Below are positions 35,421-46,669 of a stretch of DNA of 64,000 nt, in pieces (position 1 is the stretch's first letter; each line of letters starts with the position of its first letter). The position numbers and the translations under genes are program-made. Below the pieces are notes generated by a model, which was given only the letters and a program-made list of their open reading frames with translations, ran no database searches and had not been told where the DNA came from. The stretch is from positions 186,001 to 250,000 of the forward strand of contig JAZKJV010002329.1 in NCBI GenBank assembly GCA_037367405.1. The letters run 5' to 3'. Origin of the DNA: Ottelia alismoides (lineage: Eukaryota; Streptophyta; Magnoliopsida; Alismatales; Hydrocharitaceae).

Positions 35421-36420
35421 TTGGCGATCTATAATTCGGTCCTTCGAAAGTCGAAGGCCTCAAGATACTTGTGATTTACAGCAAACTCCATGTCTTTACC
35501 TGAGAGCTCAGTTAACGGTCAGGAGATCTTTGAGAAGTCCTTAATGAATCTATGGTAAAATCCAACATGTTCCAAGAATGACCGTAACTGTTTATGTTGA
35601 CCAGTGGTTGGAGTTTCCTGATCACATCCACCTTGGCAGGGTCAACCTCCATTCCCTTCTTGGAGATGGCATGCCCCAAGACAATACCCTCATGTACCGT
35701 GAATTGACGTTTCTCCCAAGAGAGTACCATATTTACCTCATAACTCCATCATAAATCGAAAGAATTTCTATAGATCAAGAAGTCATCCCTGAAGACTTCC
35801 GGGAACTCTCCCACCATCTTGACAAAGACTGTGATCATGCACCTTTAAAATGTCGCTGGAGCATTGCATAACCTGAAGGGCGTGCTCCTAAATGCGTACG
35901 TTGTGAAAAGGGCATGTGAAAATAGTTTTATCCTGATCCTTAGGAGCTATAGTTACTTGATTGTAGCTCGAGTACCCGTCTAAGAAGCAGAAGAACTCTT
36001 TCCCGGATTGTCTCTCTAAGATCTGATCAATGAATGGAAGGGGAAAGTGACACTTCTTCATTGTGGCATTTAGGTGCCTGTAATCCACAGAAACACACCA
36101 CGATGTGAGTGCTCGCTTCACAATCTCCTGTCCAGCCTCATTGGTGACAATCTAAATACCTGACTTTTTCGAGACTACATGAAGTGGTCCACCCACTTGA
36201 AGTTAGAGATGGGATAAATAAAACCCGCGTCACACCATTTCTTTATCTCCTTTTTATGACCTCTCATAAATTTGGATTCAACCAATGCTAAATTCAGGAG
36301 AGGGTTTGACATCATCCTCCAAGTAGATATGGCGTGAACACAGAGGAAGATTTATCCCATGGAGATCGGAAATGTTCCAGACTATCGCCTTGTGGTTCTT
36401 TTCCAGGATCTCTAACAAGC
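35421..36420 (-). pseudogene. pol: Element A reverse transcriptase (decayed)
   Basis: Blocks in order on the minus strand: a weak N-terminal part (about 36190-36420); then VDYRHLNATMKKCHFPLP, FIDQILERQ, FFCFLDGYSSYNQVTIAP and DQDKTIFTCPF (35888-36121 open); then VFRDDFLIYRNS, where the two catalytic Asp survive but the preceding Met is Arg; then LSWEKRQFTVHEGIVLGH and AISKKGMEVDPAKVDVIRK (35512-35730 open). A piece between the catalytic motif and L-S-W-E-K is shortened, and several shifts separate the blocks. Confidence 0.82.
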
Positions 36421-36960
36421 AAACTTCTTGCTCCTAGGTCAATCGCGAGCTGATGATGACATATATTTCTCCTTAGGTCTCACAAGGAAGGTGTATTTCA
36501 TGGTTGGAGATAAGGGCTTGAGCACCGGTAATGTATGATCATCAAGGTTGTCTAGCTTAACTACCTATGGTACTGTGCTGGCAAAGGTCGAATCAGTTTG
36601 TGCTAGTTCTGCCCCCAACCGCATATGCTGATCAAGAGTTGGATCGCAAAAGATCTCAAAGAAGTTGGTAACCACTGTGTCCAACTCATCATCCTCACCT
36701 CATATTGTCCTGTAGAAAATATGATGGACATGCATAGATCTGCCTCTGAGTCACAGAGGGTGGAAGGATATGTATCTATACTTGTGCAGGGAAGAAGACC
36801 TCAAGAAATCTCATACTCTGTGTCAAAAACACTGTCCTCCTCAGGTGAGAGAAACACATCTGCCTTAGTTTTGTTCCGCTTTCACATTCTTCTTTAGATA
36901 TAGAGTACTCGGTACTACTCTCAGAATCTAGTCTCTGCAACTTTATTTGCTTCATCTCCA
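36421..36960 (-). pseudogene. pol: Element A protease-RT linker (decayed)
   Basis: Only short remnants are readable on the minus strand, notably QRLDSESSTEYSISKEE (36776-36961). These match the equivalent spacer of element B (QRPDTESSTKY). The K-Y-A-F-L-type block of D and B is only vaguely visible near 36490-36520. No intact frame remains. Confidence 0.55.
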
Positions 36961-37420
36961 ACTCTACTTCACCCCCATGAGTACGAAACTAGATCTTCCC
37001 ATCATTGTAACCAAACACTGCCCTGACTATCCTATAAAAGGGGTGATAAAGAATAATCTAGGAATCCTTATAGTGTCGAGGGACCTCCATATCTATAATG
37101 GTAAAATCGACTTTGTATTCTTTTCCCTCGATCGATACGACAACGTTCCTCAACACACCCTTAAGTCTCTTTATAGATCGGTCGACGAACTGGAGATATT
37201 CCAGAGTTCTTCTAAGAGGACCTATATCAAGTCTCTCAATAATTACAAAGGGAAAAAGATTAATTGAGGAACCATTGTCGAACAGAGTGTGTGTAAACGT
37301 AGTGTCAGTGATCTGACTCATCACATAATGAGAGTCCATATCCTATTTCTTCATTGGAATTTCATTATGAATGGCACAAGTTCTAGCTATGGATAACACA
37401 TGATTTTTAGTTCTTGACTT
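36961..37420 (-). pseudogene. pol: Element A aspartic protease
   Basis: The open stretch 37058-37339 on the minus strand reads THTLFDNGSSINLFPF, then LQFVDRSIKRLKGVLRN and VDFTIIDMEVPRHYKDS. It is the retropepsin core with a D-N-G triad in the position of D-T/S-G. A stop follows, and the L-G-R-P-F-L-equivalent region (about 37010-37050) is degraded. Confidence 0.8.
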
Positions 37421-38235
37421 TTTCTTCCGGCTTTCCCTCATGGGTGTGCATTTCAATTTGAGGTACTTCTTCATAGCATGTGTAGCATCCATAAACTCAT
37501 CTAATGGTATTTCAATCTTGACATAATCCTTGTAAATTTGTGCCATCTCATAATCATCTTTTTGTATTTTTGGATTTTTCCTCCTTCCACCTTTTAGAGC
37601 ATGCGGAAAGGGAATTAGTGGAGGAGTTGGAAGACACGTGTCAGAATAAGAATCATGCAATTTGCAACTTTTATTTAAGTATGAAAGATGTTCATAAATA
37701 TGACTATGAACTTGACTTTGTACAGTACTATCATGATGCACATAAATACTAGGAAGGGACTCTTCTGTTGCTGCACTTGCTCCTCGAGGTGCAGTTACCT
37801 CGTATCTGGCTGGCTCGCATCCTAATGTATGCATGCTCTTCCTATTTTGATGTTGGTGTTTCTCTTCCTCTCATGAGTCCTTCTCAAGTGGATGCTCCAA
37901 TTTCTCCTCCTCTCTCTCCTTAGCTCGATCATGCATTTGCACGATCCTTTTGATCCTTAGAGATATATGCCAAGTATCAATATGTGAAAGATTTCATGTC
38001 CATATAATGAATATTCTAGATTATATACCTGATCTCTTGGTCTTTTCTGTGGTGTCTGGTTCAGGTTGTTGCGGTTAACCTGAACTTGGGTAGGGAGTGA
38101 GGTCCTCGGAGCAGAATGCTCATCTTGCCAAAGCGGCACCTAATTGACAACAACCCTCATATCGTGCATCTCATTTGTGATCCTTTGGAGTTGATCTAGA
38201 ATCTACTGGAAGTCTAGGTGTGCACATTGGACGGT
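37421..38235 (-). pseudogene. gag: Element A gag 3' part and pre-protease segment
   Basis: The open stretch 37343-37834 on the minus strand starts MHTLGCEPARYEV. It includes GGRRKNPKIQKDDYEMAQ and the L-K-C-T-like end that B also has before its protease. Upstream a fragment (37957-38139) is rich in Asn, Gln and Arg (VQVNRNNLNQTPQKRPRDQ). This is the low-complexity tail of gag. It stops at 38235 at solo LTR S2. Confidence 0.7.
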
Positions 38236-38240
38236 CCAGT
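38236..38240 (-). repeat. Probable target-site duplication of S2
   Basis: CCAGT at 38236-38240 compares with CCAGC at 42156-42160, four of five matching. Both directly abut the LTR ends. Confidence 0.6.
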
Positions 38241-38890
38241 TGATGAGACGCTCAAGAAAGGTTCTTAAAGTTCAGTCTTGGAGGACCTAGGTGTCCGACA
38301 AATCGGATCCGATAGTCATTGTATCACGCCTCTCTCAGCTCCCGGAACTCAACTCAAGCAAAGCCAATCAACAATTAACCCAAAATAATGATTAATAAAT
38401 AAATGTAGGTGAGCTAACATTTATTATACCTACAGAAATGTATATAGTACAAAAGTAGTAAGGGTCGAACCACAAAGGAGAACACGAGGTGGAGCAAAAA
38501 AATGAATAGACAACTTAGGATTTTTACGTTTTTAATTTTTAATATTTTTGTGGAGTTTAATTTATATGTATTTATTTATGTTTTTACATTTGCGAATTTT
38601 TAATTTTAGTTTAAATATAAAACATAGACTAATATCTAATATATAATTATATATAGAATATATAAAGAGAAGGATAAAAGAGATGTTTTTGGAATTTTCA
38701 AATATATTGAATAAACTACAAAATCCAAAAATAAAATATTTTTGGATTTTATAAAATTTCCTCTATTTCTGATGATTTTTGGATAATTTTGAGATTTTTA
38801 AATATGGAGATACAAAATAAATAAATAGTAAATCAAGGAACTAGAAATGGGCTTAATAAATATCTATCGAATCAGATTGAGCCAAAATCT

Positions 38891-38985
38891 AATTTCTTGA
38901 ATACTAGAAAATACAAAGAAAATTTGAAAAGCTTAAAACAAAGAAAATTTCTTGAATACTAGAAAATACAAAGAAAATTTGAAAA
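38891..38985 (+). repeat. Tandem duplication, 55-base unit, about 1.7 copies
   Basis: The block starting AATTTCTTGAATACTAGAAA at 38891 recurs at 38946 and stays identical for about 40 bases, after which the copies part. It lies inside solo LTR S2. Confidence 0.85.
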
Positions 38986-40761
38986 TTTTTTGGACAATTC
39001 TTGTATTTTTTTGTGAATTTCTAGAATTTTTATAAGTTTTTCTATGTTTTATGATTTTTAGAAGTTTTCTTAATATTTTGCGAATATATTTGAATAGAAG
39101 TTAAAATATACTTGAATACACACTGAAGAATTTTCTTAGAGTTTTCCAAAATATTTTTTTAATTTTTATGGATTTTTAAATGCTAAACAAGATAAAATGC
39201 AATATTGTGTATTTTTATAAATAAGAAAATGATTTTAATTGCCTCAAGACATATATTTGTGAGATAATATGGTTCCAGGCACCTAAGATAATTTTACTAT
39301 AATTTTTAGATGCAAAATGATAATTTTAATAATTAAGATACAAATACAAATTAAATCTGCACTATAGGGTACCTAGTTACAATTTCTATAAAGTCTCAGA
39401 GCATTTAATATCCCTTAAACAAAATCCAGGGGATTACATGAAATATTTCCACAATTAAATACACCATCCACACTAGTAGGGATACAAGTGCAATTAATTA
39501 GAACAATAGTGCTAAGCATGCAAATTTACCAAAAATATTATGATTTAAAGTTTATAGACCAAATGATAACACAAATCCTAGAGGAGGTCCACACAAAATT
39601 CCCACCCCTTATGCGCAGAGGCACGCGAGTTGACGTGTAATGGACTAAAATGCGAATATAAGAAAGCTTAGGGTTCTTATTGTAAATATTATAGAAATAT
39701 AACAACTACAAATGAAATTTTATGGACTAAATATAAAATACAAAATGGTAGGGGTAAAGAATGCAAAATTACCTTTACGCGTGCTAATGGACGATCCTGA
39801 TCTTTTCACTTAAGCACATCAACAACTCCCAAAGCATCGTACAACTTCGATGATGGATGGCTTAGATTAGAACTCAATGTTTGATCGGATGGTTGCGAGG
39901 CTCTGCATCCAATGGCAACTGGATGATCTAGTGAGGCTCTTGATCAAACAGCTCCAAAGGGACTTCAAAGGATAGATATGCACTGTGGTTCGAGGCTCCT
40001 TCGATCATCGATTTCTCTTGGTTCCAACCACTTGGAGATCTCCTGAGAAGTACAAAATGGAGATGGGTCTCCTCCTCATCTCCTGGTACCTTCAATCAAG
40101 TACGTGACCTAGATATGACGTCCTAGAGGCTTAAGCTATTCCGGAGGCCTGAAGCTGTTGTTCTTGATCCGATTCGCCCTCAGATGGGGTATTCAGGTCC
40201 TTATTCATGCACCAAAGGATTAGGGGGTCCAAGGGCTACTTGCTCGACCCCCTTAGAAGCTGCTACACACACTAGAATGGATGGGGCGACGAGCTCAGGC
40301 GAAGGGTGGTGGAGAAGCTCAGATCAATCCCAATCCATGCAGGATTCAAGATGTGAGATGGGTCGAGATGGAGAAGAAGCGATGGGGAATGAAAATGGAT
40401 GGTTCATGGGGGACAAAAACAAACTGAGGAGACAATGAGAAGAGATGGAGTATGAAGCTCCGACGAACTATTTTTTGGGATTACTTAGGTTAAATCTAAT
40501 AGAATAAAAAGTTATATCTATGCTAGAAATGAAGAAGTGAAGAGAAACTAGCAGGGATAAGGGCTCGCCTATCCAAGAGGGCCAAGGACCAGACTCGTGC
40601 GGTGGAGCTCCAGCGAGGGGTAAATCGCCTTAGACTTCCCTTTCTCCTCATTGTGGCTCGATGGGAATCACTCCTTGTCATAGAGGATTGCTACAAGCTT
40701 CAATCCAAGGGTTCAAAAGTGAATCAAGAGGGATTAAACCTCAAATTGAAGTCTTGGGTTT

Positions 40762-40770
40762 TATTTTATA
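40762..40770 (-). promoter_or_regulatory. TATA-like box of solo LTR S2
   Basis: The minus strand reads TATAAAATA about 1.39 kb into the LTR, at the edge of the GC-richer core. This matches the place of TATAAAG in D's 3' LTR. Confidence 0.45.
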
Positions 40771-42160
40771 GTTGTGACGAAGGGGCTCAAAGGATGCGTA
40801 TTTCACCAATCTCTTGGTTTGGCATCAACTAATCTTTCAGGAAGAATTTTCATGTCGATTTGATTTGACCAATGTAGCATGAAGGAAAAATTCGTGAAAC
40901 GAGGGTGTTAGCGGTTCCGACAAAGCTAAAGGAGTAGGGGGTTAGTTGATCGTTGATTCAATCGAGGCTGCGCCATGATTGGGCATTGTAAGGTGCTAAA
41001 AAACAAATATAAAAATAGGAAGAAAAGAAAAATAGAAAATGATTTCATTGATATTTTCTCAAAACATGAAGGTTGTTTCTTATTTTATGTACTATTTTAG
41101 GTTATTTTTATTTATTTATATTGACCAATATATCCGGTGTTAATTTTTACAAGTATAATTATATGTATTTATACCTATATATTGTATATTTGATTTTTAT
41201 TTGTATTTTAGATTCTATTATTTTATTTACATAATTTATTTATTTATAACCTATTAAAATATGTGTTTACATATTTTTATTTTACTATTTCGAATTTATT
41301 TATAGACTTAAATAAATATGGGTATGTGTAATATATGTATAATATACCTATACAATTTATGATAATATTTATTTTAATGAATTTTTAATGGTTTCTTTTT
41401 ATGTTTATGTTTTTAATATGCTTCAAATAATATTTACAAGTATTCAAAAATATAAAAAGAGTAAAAGTATAACAAATGAATTTAATGAATAAAAATAGAC
41501 ATGTATATATACAATGGGACCCCAAAAGCCAGTTTTTGTTTCTTAACTCTAATTTTGATGAAACCACATTTATTGGATAGATAATTTAATTTAGAGTACA
41601 ATAAAGATGAATTTGGTCAATTTTGAGTTCTTATGAAGGATATGTTGATATATGAAATTTTGTTTGCGACCTTTTCATATGTGTGTCCCAGTTACATGGT
41701 GTGTTAATTTTATGTGTACTTATTTTTATATTTTCATGTATTATTATGTGCATGTTTTATGTAGAATATATCTTTATTTGAGGTACGTAAGAGTGCATAT
41801 AAATTGGTGTATGTTTCAGCTATATACAGTGTGTTGGGCACCGAGGGTTTCTCGGTAATAGTGTTATTTTATCTGTAATTATTTGCCATTATCTCTCCCT
41901 ACTTTATTCCTCGTCGACCAACTCAATATTGATTTAGTGTCATGGTTCAAGGTCAGTCAACATTTGCAATACTTCCTTTATTTTTCTTTTCTTTTCTTGA
42001 TTCATTTATTTTGTGTTTAAATACATGTATTTAAGTATTATTTACATACAATGGTCAGAGTGCTAATTTGTACAAGTTAGCTGTATGTACGTGCATTTAT
42101 CTAGGGATTTAAAGACAAAATAAAGGAATAAAGGTGAATGGATGGGTATTCATCACCAGC

Positions 42161-43560
42161 TTCTTACCTCTGGAAAGTCTGCTGGTAGTGATAACTATGT
42201 GATGGTCCCTACTGAAAGTTCTATTGTGGCTGACGGTATGGATTCTGACCCGTGGGAGGACCTGCTGGCCCGACTGGTACTGCTTTCTCTGTTGTAGCTG
42301 TTGATAGGGAGGGGCTGGACGGTACTAATGTTGTGCAGGAGCGGAGTTGTTAGATTCAATGGTATAACGCATTGATTTCTCACAACTATGGAGGCTCCTC
42401 GTAAGTTACCTCAACTGGTGGCTCAATTTGTTGGTACGTCTGAATGTGGTACTGCTCCTAATCGATGTACTGTGCCTGCATAGAATGCTCTTGAATATGA
42501 TGAACTCAACGCAAGGGATAGGGAGGTGCAGTCAGGACAGGAAGGCTCAACTGGGCTTCCTTCTCGACCAAACTTTCCACCTGCTTTGGCAATTCAGTGA
42601 GCTTGTGCAAGTCACCAAATTTTTTCGTAATTTGCTCCATTGAAGTCAGTTTATCAAAAAAAATCCCCATAATAGGAATCAGATCCTCTACTACCTCTGC
42701 CATGGTTCTCTTTCCCCCCTTGTTGGTTGCTTGGGCATAAGGAGCTTAGTAGTAAGCTCTACTAGCAGTATGGGAGAGACTCGTATCTGCCATCTGTTCG
42801 AAGATATTCCGGACGGTATCAACATTCTTATTTAGGTAGCTGCCTCCAAAGGCAGAGCTCACAAATCCTTGCATCTAAAGTATGAGTCCTCCAAATAATC
42901 TTTAAATGAGAATCAACTTGATAATATCATGACAGGGACACTTCTGTAGCATATCCTTAAATCTCTCCCATACTTCATAAAAAGTCTCATGAGAAAACTG
43001 CATGAAACTCATGATCTATGCTCTCAACTAGTTGTTACGATTCAGATGATAAAACTTCTTTAATAATAAGTCCTTGAACTGATTCCATGTAGTTACTACG
43101 ATCCCCAAATTTTCAGCCAGTATGATGCCTTATCTGTCAAGGCAAAGGGGACCACAAGCAGTCTGATATAATCCTGGTGGACCAGAGGGTTACTCCAGTT
43201 ATCACAAATCATTTCAAATTATTGTAGGAATAAAAAGGGTTCCTCTACCTCATTCCCACTAAATTTGGGGAGTAAAGCCAAGAACTACAGCTTCGGATTG
43301 TATGCTTCTTGAGGTGGTACCAACCTAAGCTAGATCTGAATCTGGTTCTCTACAAAATTGTATTCATCTCGCATCGGTCCATATTGTCCTCATGTGGCTC
43401 TTAAATGAGTCAGCTCATCTATCAAGGTCTAATTATTTTGTTCTATCTGTGCCAACCTAGCTAAAATTTTCTTGATGGGACCATTTGGTCATTTTCTCCT
43501 AATGATGGTCTCTTCGGCATCATCTCTGCTTATTATTCTTTACTATTAATGAAAAGTGGA
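42161..43560 (-). pseudogene. gag: Element A gag, 5' and central part
   Basis: Minus-strand pieces in order: an N-terminal region with many stops (43100-43560); WLKNLGIVVTTW, LLLKKFYHLNR and a Y-E-V-W-E-R-F block (about 42950-43110), the capsid hallmark also seen in B; GFVSSAFGGSYL (about 42830-42870); and an open stretch MAEVVEDLIPIMGIFFDKLT (42506-42703). A Gln- and Pro-rich tail then reaches S2 at 42155. It is similar in layout to B's gag, which supports a common Athila-like origin. Confidence 0.75.
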
Positions 43561-44102
43561 TTTGTGTAATCTTTTGCCGAAGAAAAATATCTAGAGTCAC
43601 CGAGGAGAGGGTCACAGTCGATGCTAGAGGAGACTAGATCATTGGTCTGGGTCTGGCCATACCATAACATCAGAGGATAGTTTCAGATTCCGAGAAGAGG
43701 ATCATCTTGGAACCGATCAAGCCCACGAAGAGATTCATCACAGAATAAGAAATACGTAAGATTTGGAGCGTTCAGTGAAGCGTTTATGGAGTTGAACTAA
43801 AATAACTCAGATTTTCATCTTTCGATTTCAAAAGGTACGAGTTAGAGCACAATATTCAAGTTGAGAAGCGAAAGAGTATGTGAAGGAACCTAATACACAG
43901 TCTTTGCACACACACACACACACACAAATTCAATACGCAATTCAGCCGCAATTTCACCAACATAACACAATAAGGGTCGTAAAGGTCCGACAGTTTATCT
44001 TTTCAATTTTAAGTTTAGTGACAATACAGGCTTGGAATCTGTTACACGAAAGTGAGTCTCCTTGAGGTTAGATGTAGTTCTACTACCCCTCAATCAAAGG
44101 AG
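43561..44102 (-). other. Element A leader, portion downstream of E1 insertion
   Basis: This non-coding stretch lies between gag and copia E1. It shares TTATCTTTTCAATTTTAA and a GAGGATCATCTTGGAACCGA-like block with element B's leader. It contains a CA microsatellite. The rest of the leader continues at 54853-55325 beyond E1. Confidence 0.7.
43907..43927 (+). repeat. (CA)n microsatellite
   Basis: About ten uninterrupted CA units lie in element A's leader; there is none in the matching part of B's leader. Confidence 0.9.
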
Positions 44103-44107
44103 TGATC
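44103..44107 (+). repeat. Target-site duplication of copia E1
   Basis: TGATC at 44103-44107 recurs exactly at 54848-54852, immediately outside the two LTRs. Confidence 0.92.
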
Positions 44108-46054
44108 TGTTAGCAATGTGAGCCTGAGGCGAACCATTCCTGCAATAAATGTTATCGTAATAAATGATTTATCAATAAAAGTTATTGATTATGTTTCACT
44201 CCCTTTCTGAAATTGATTGAATGAATGCACTATAAGGTCCCTCTGTACAATATGGGTTATGTACCATGGCCAACTTGATAATCATACAGCTGTTGATTCA
44301 TTGATTGAAACATAGAGGCTGATGCTTGGATGAATGTCTAAGGAGATAGATAGAGGACTCATCAAGCATCATCAATGATTGACAAGTAGTGATCTCCAGT
44401 CTGAGAAGGAGATGGCAATCCTATCTCATTAGGCAGATATCTGATCGACCTCTTGATGCAGGTCCTCTGCATGGGAATAGTGATTCGGAGGTATCATATT
44501 AGTTGGGTCAATGGGTTGACTTAACGAGATCGAGATAACCAAAGACCTATGTAGAATACTGTCACAACATAGGCACACATCCTCTGACCAGAGACAGATG
44601 TGTTTCTATATGTCTGAGTATGTACATTTGGCAGACCAATAGGTTGATGACCTAACCAAGGTCTATACACCGGCGAGCTGGTGTGCATGTAAGGGCATAT
44701 GAGTAATACGATCTCTCAAAGGGATCATACATGTTCACTTGTGAACCGGGAGACATGAGCTCACTCATGAGGTATTGGGACTAATCAAATTCCATGCATG
44801 GTCGTCATGCTTTAGAAGCATGACATGAATTTGAAGGTAAGATATATGCTTTGTGAAAGCATATGATCTGTACCAAATCCCAAGAACCAAGATTGAGAAA
44901 CTTAATGATCAAACCCTGAAGATGACAGTGTAAAAGTGATCTATATCTTCAAGATGATCATGAGTCTTCCAGTATGCAGGATGTACAGGTATTGGGAATA
45001 TCTGAGGGTGATTTGATCATAAACGATTGTATAACCATGACGCTTCCATTTCGAGGGAGTGATGAAACAGGTTTGGATTTTAGTGACTCCTCTCAGTAGA
45101 GAAGTGACCTAATCTTAGTCCATGTACTGGACATTAATCTGAATGAGATTCAGATGCAATGAGAAGATTAGATTTACGATCTTGATTTAATCAAGCATCT
45201 ATGAGAGGTCCATGGGAACTGGATTTGAGATGTGATCTCAATATCCAAGTCACTATACGTGGAACAATACAATCGCCCTGTCCTTATCTCCAAGTATCTG
45301 CAGAGAAATCACATTATTCCTGAAGGGTTCAAGAATAATTCCATGGATCTGAGCAATGAAGAAATAATTATTAAATGTGATTTAATCATCTTGATGTGTG
45401 AAGAAATTATCCAATATAATTAAATGTGATTTCATAGTATGGATAAGAGTAATATTGATAGAAGTATCTAATTATTCAGAATATTTTATAAATGCGATTT
45501 ATAATGTATTAGAGAGAGATAATTATAATTTATATTTATTGATTAATTATTATATGTATTGGATACACATTGTGTAATTAATTGACAATGTAAATTATAT
45601 GTTGTTTTGGGTTGTAAATATGATTCACAATTTTCCAATGTCAAGATTGCAATATTCCCAAAATTAATTGTGTATTATTTTGGTGAATAAATCCCAAAAA
45701 ATGTTGTTGGGAATAAATAATGGAGAAAATCAAGGATACATGCAATCTCATGGAAATCCATGAGATTGCCCCACATGGAATGTGGTGGGAGGCACCCATG
45801 TCCTATTTGGAATGGGTGGCCGTCCACCTTGATTATACATGGGAGATTTGATCTCCATGTATATTCTCTCCTTATTTGTTGATATAAGTTAGGATTGATT
45901 TATATTTGATTTTGTCAAATATATTTTAATCTAAATTAGATCATAATTCGTTGGTTTTACCAACAACAATCTTGACCATTGGATTGGACATAAATCAATC
46001 TCACCCATTGATTTTATATGTCCCATGAATTGAGATCCATGGATCCCAAAAACC

Positions 46055-46063
46055 TATAAATAG
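46055..46063 (+). promoter_or_regulatory. TATA box of copia E1 (5' LTR)
   Basis: TATAAATAG sits at the U3/R boundary and is repeated in the 3' LTR at 54265 and in both LTRs of element C (55909-55916 and 63874-63881, minus strand). The CT tract begins ~40 bases downstream, where transcription would start. Confidence 0.75.
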
Positions 46064-46100
46064 AGAGGCATACCTTGCTCTCTAGTACATGCAATATTGG

Positions 46101-46104
<4 letters not shown>

Positions 46105-46143
<39 letters not shown>

Positions 46144-46175
46144 CTTCTCACACGCCAACCTCTCTCTCTCTCTCT
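46105..46175 (+). repeat. Two (CT)n microsatellites in the E1 5' LTR
   Basis: About 18 CT units at 46105-46140 and 8 units at about 46160-46175. In the 3' LTR the matching tracts have about 6 (54313-54324) and 12 (54344-54367) units, so both have changed length since insertion. Confidence 0.9.
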
Positions 46176-46657
46176 AATTCTTGGTGGCCGTCACCAACCC
46201 TAGAGTAGAGAGGTTCTTGTCGACGCTCTCACCACCGCGCCGCCTTTTCGACGTTCTTCGGTTCTCCGTTTTCTTGGAGTGCCACGCTCGTGAAGGAGAC
46301 GTTTGATCTTGTACGACGAGATCAGGAGCAACCGTGCTTGGATCATCTTCTTGGATTGCGAGGACTACGCGTTCATCCCCGTGCTCGCAAGCAATCTCTC
46401 CAACGATCGGACTTGAGACAGGAGGTCTCTTCTCTTAGAGACTCGATCAACCACGCTTCAAGAGGTATTCCTTATACTTGTTGTGGTTATAGATGAATCG
46501 ATCCGAGAACCGTTCTTGGATCATGTGGTTTCATCGCATGAAAATTTTTTAAATTCCTCTGCACCGAACAACTAGTAGGACTAGTCGTTCTCCGTCGTAT
46601 CCGATACGACGCTCACGCTTCCATGGTGCGCTTGAGGATTTTCCCATATCCTTCAAG

Positions 46658-46669
46658 TGGTATCAGAGC
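46658..46669 (+). promoter_or_regulatory. Primer-binding site of copia E1 (initiator tRNA-Met)
   Basis: TGGTATCAGAGC starts two bases after the LTR end. It is the standard complement to the 3' end of plant initiator tRNA-Met used by copia elements. Confidence 0.92.

Larger units (their letters stand above)
38241..42155 (-). mobile_element. Solo LTR S2 of the D family, in element A gag
   Basis: On the minus strand it begins TGATGAATACCC (42155) and ends CTCATCA (38241). The start aligns with D's 3' LTR and S1 (TTTAAATCCCTAG-like block). The last ~140 bases share AATTAACCC and AGTCATTGT with S1's end. It is about 3.9 kb with AT-rich flanks and a GC-richer core (39770-40990). It contains a 55-base tandem duplication and no gene. 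Element A gag lies on both sides in the same frame direction. Confidence 0.82.
44108..46655 (+). repeat. Copia E1 5' LTR
   Basis: 2548 bp, TG...CA. U3 is the long AT-rich part (44108 to about 46050). A TATA box is at 46055. R/U5 carry two CT-repeat tracts and a GC-richer, ORF-like stretch to 46655. A candidate 5' splice site (AAGAG then GTATTCC) lies near 46464. The stretch has no gene. Confidence 0.93.

Noticed and set aside
46658..46669. tRNA gene at the TGGTATCAGAGC sites.
   Set aside because: Only the primer-complementary bases are present; no cloverleaf surrounds them.
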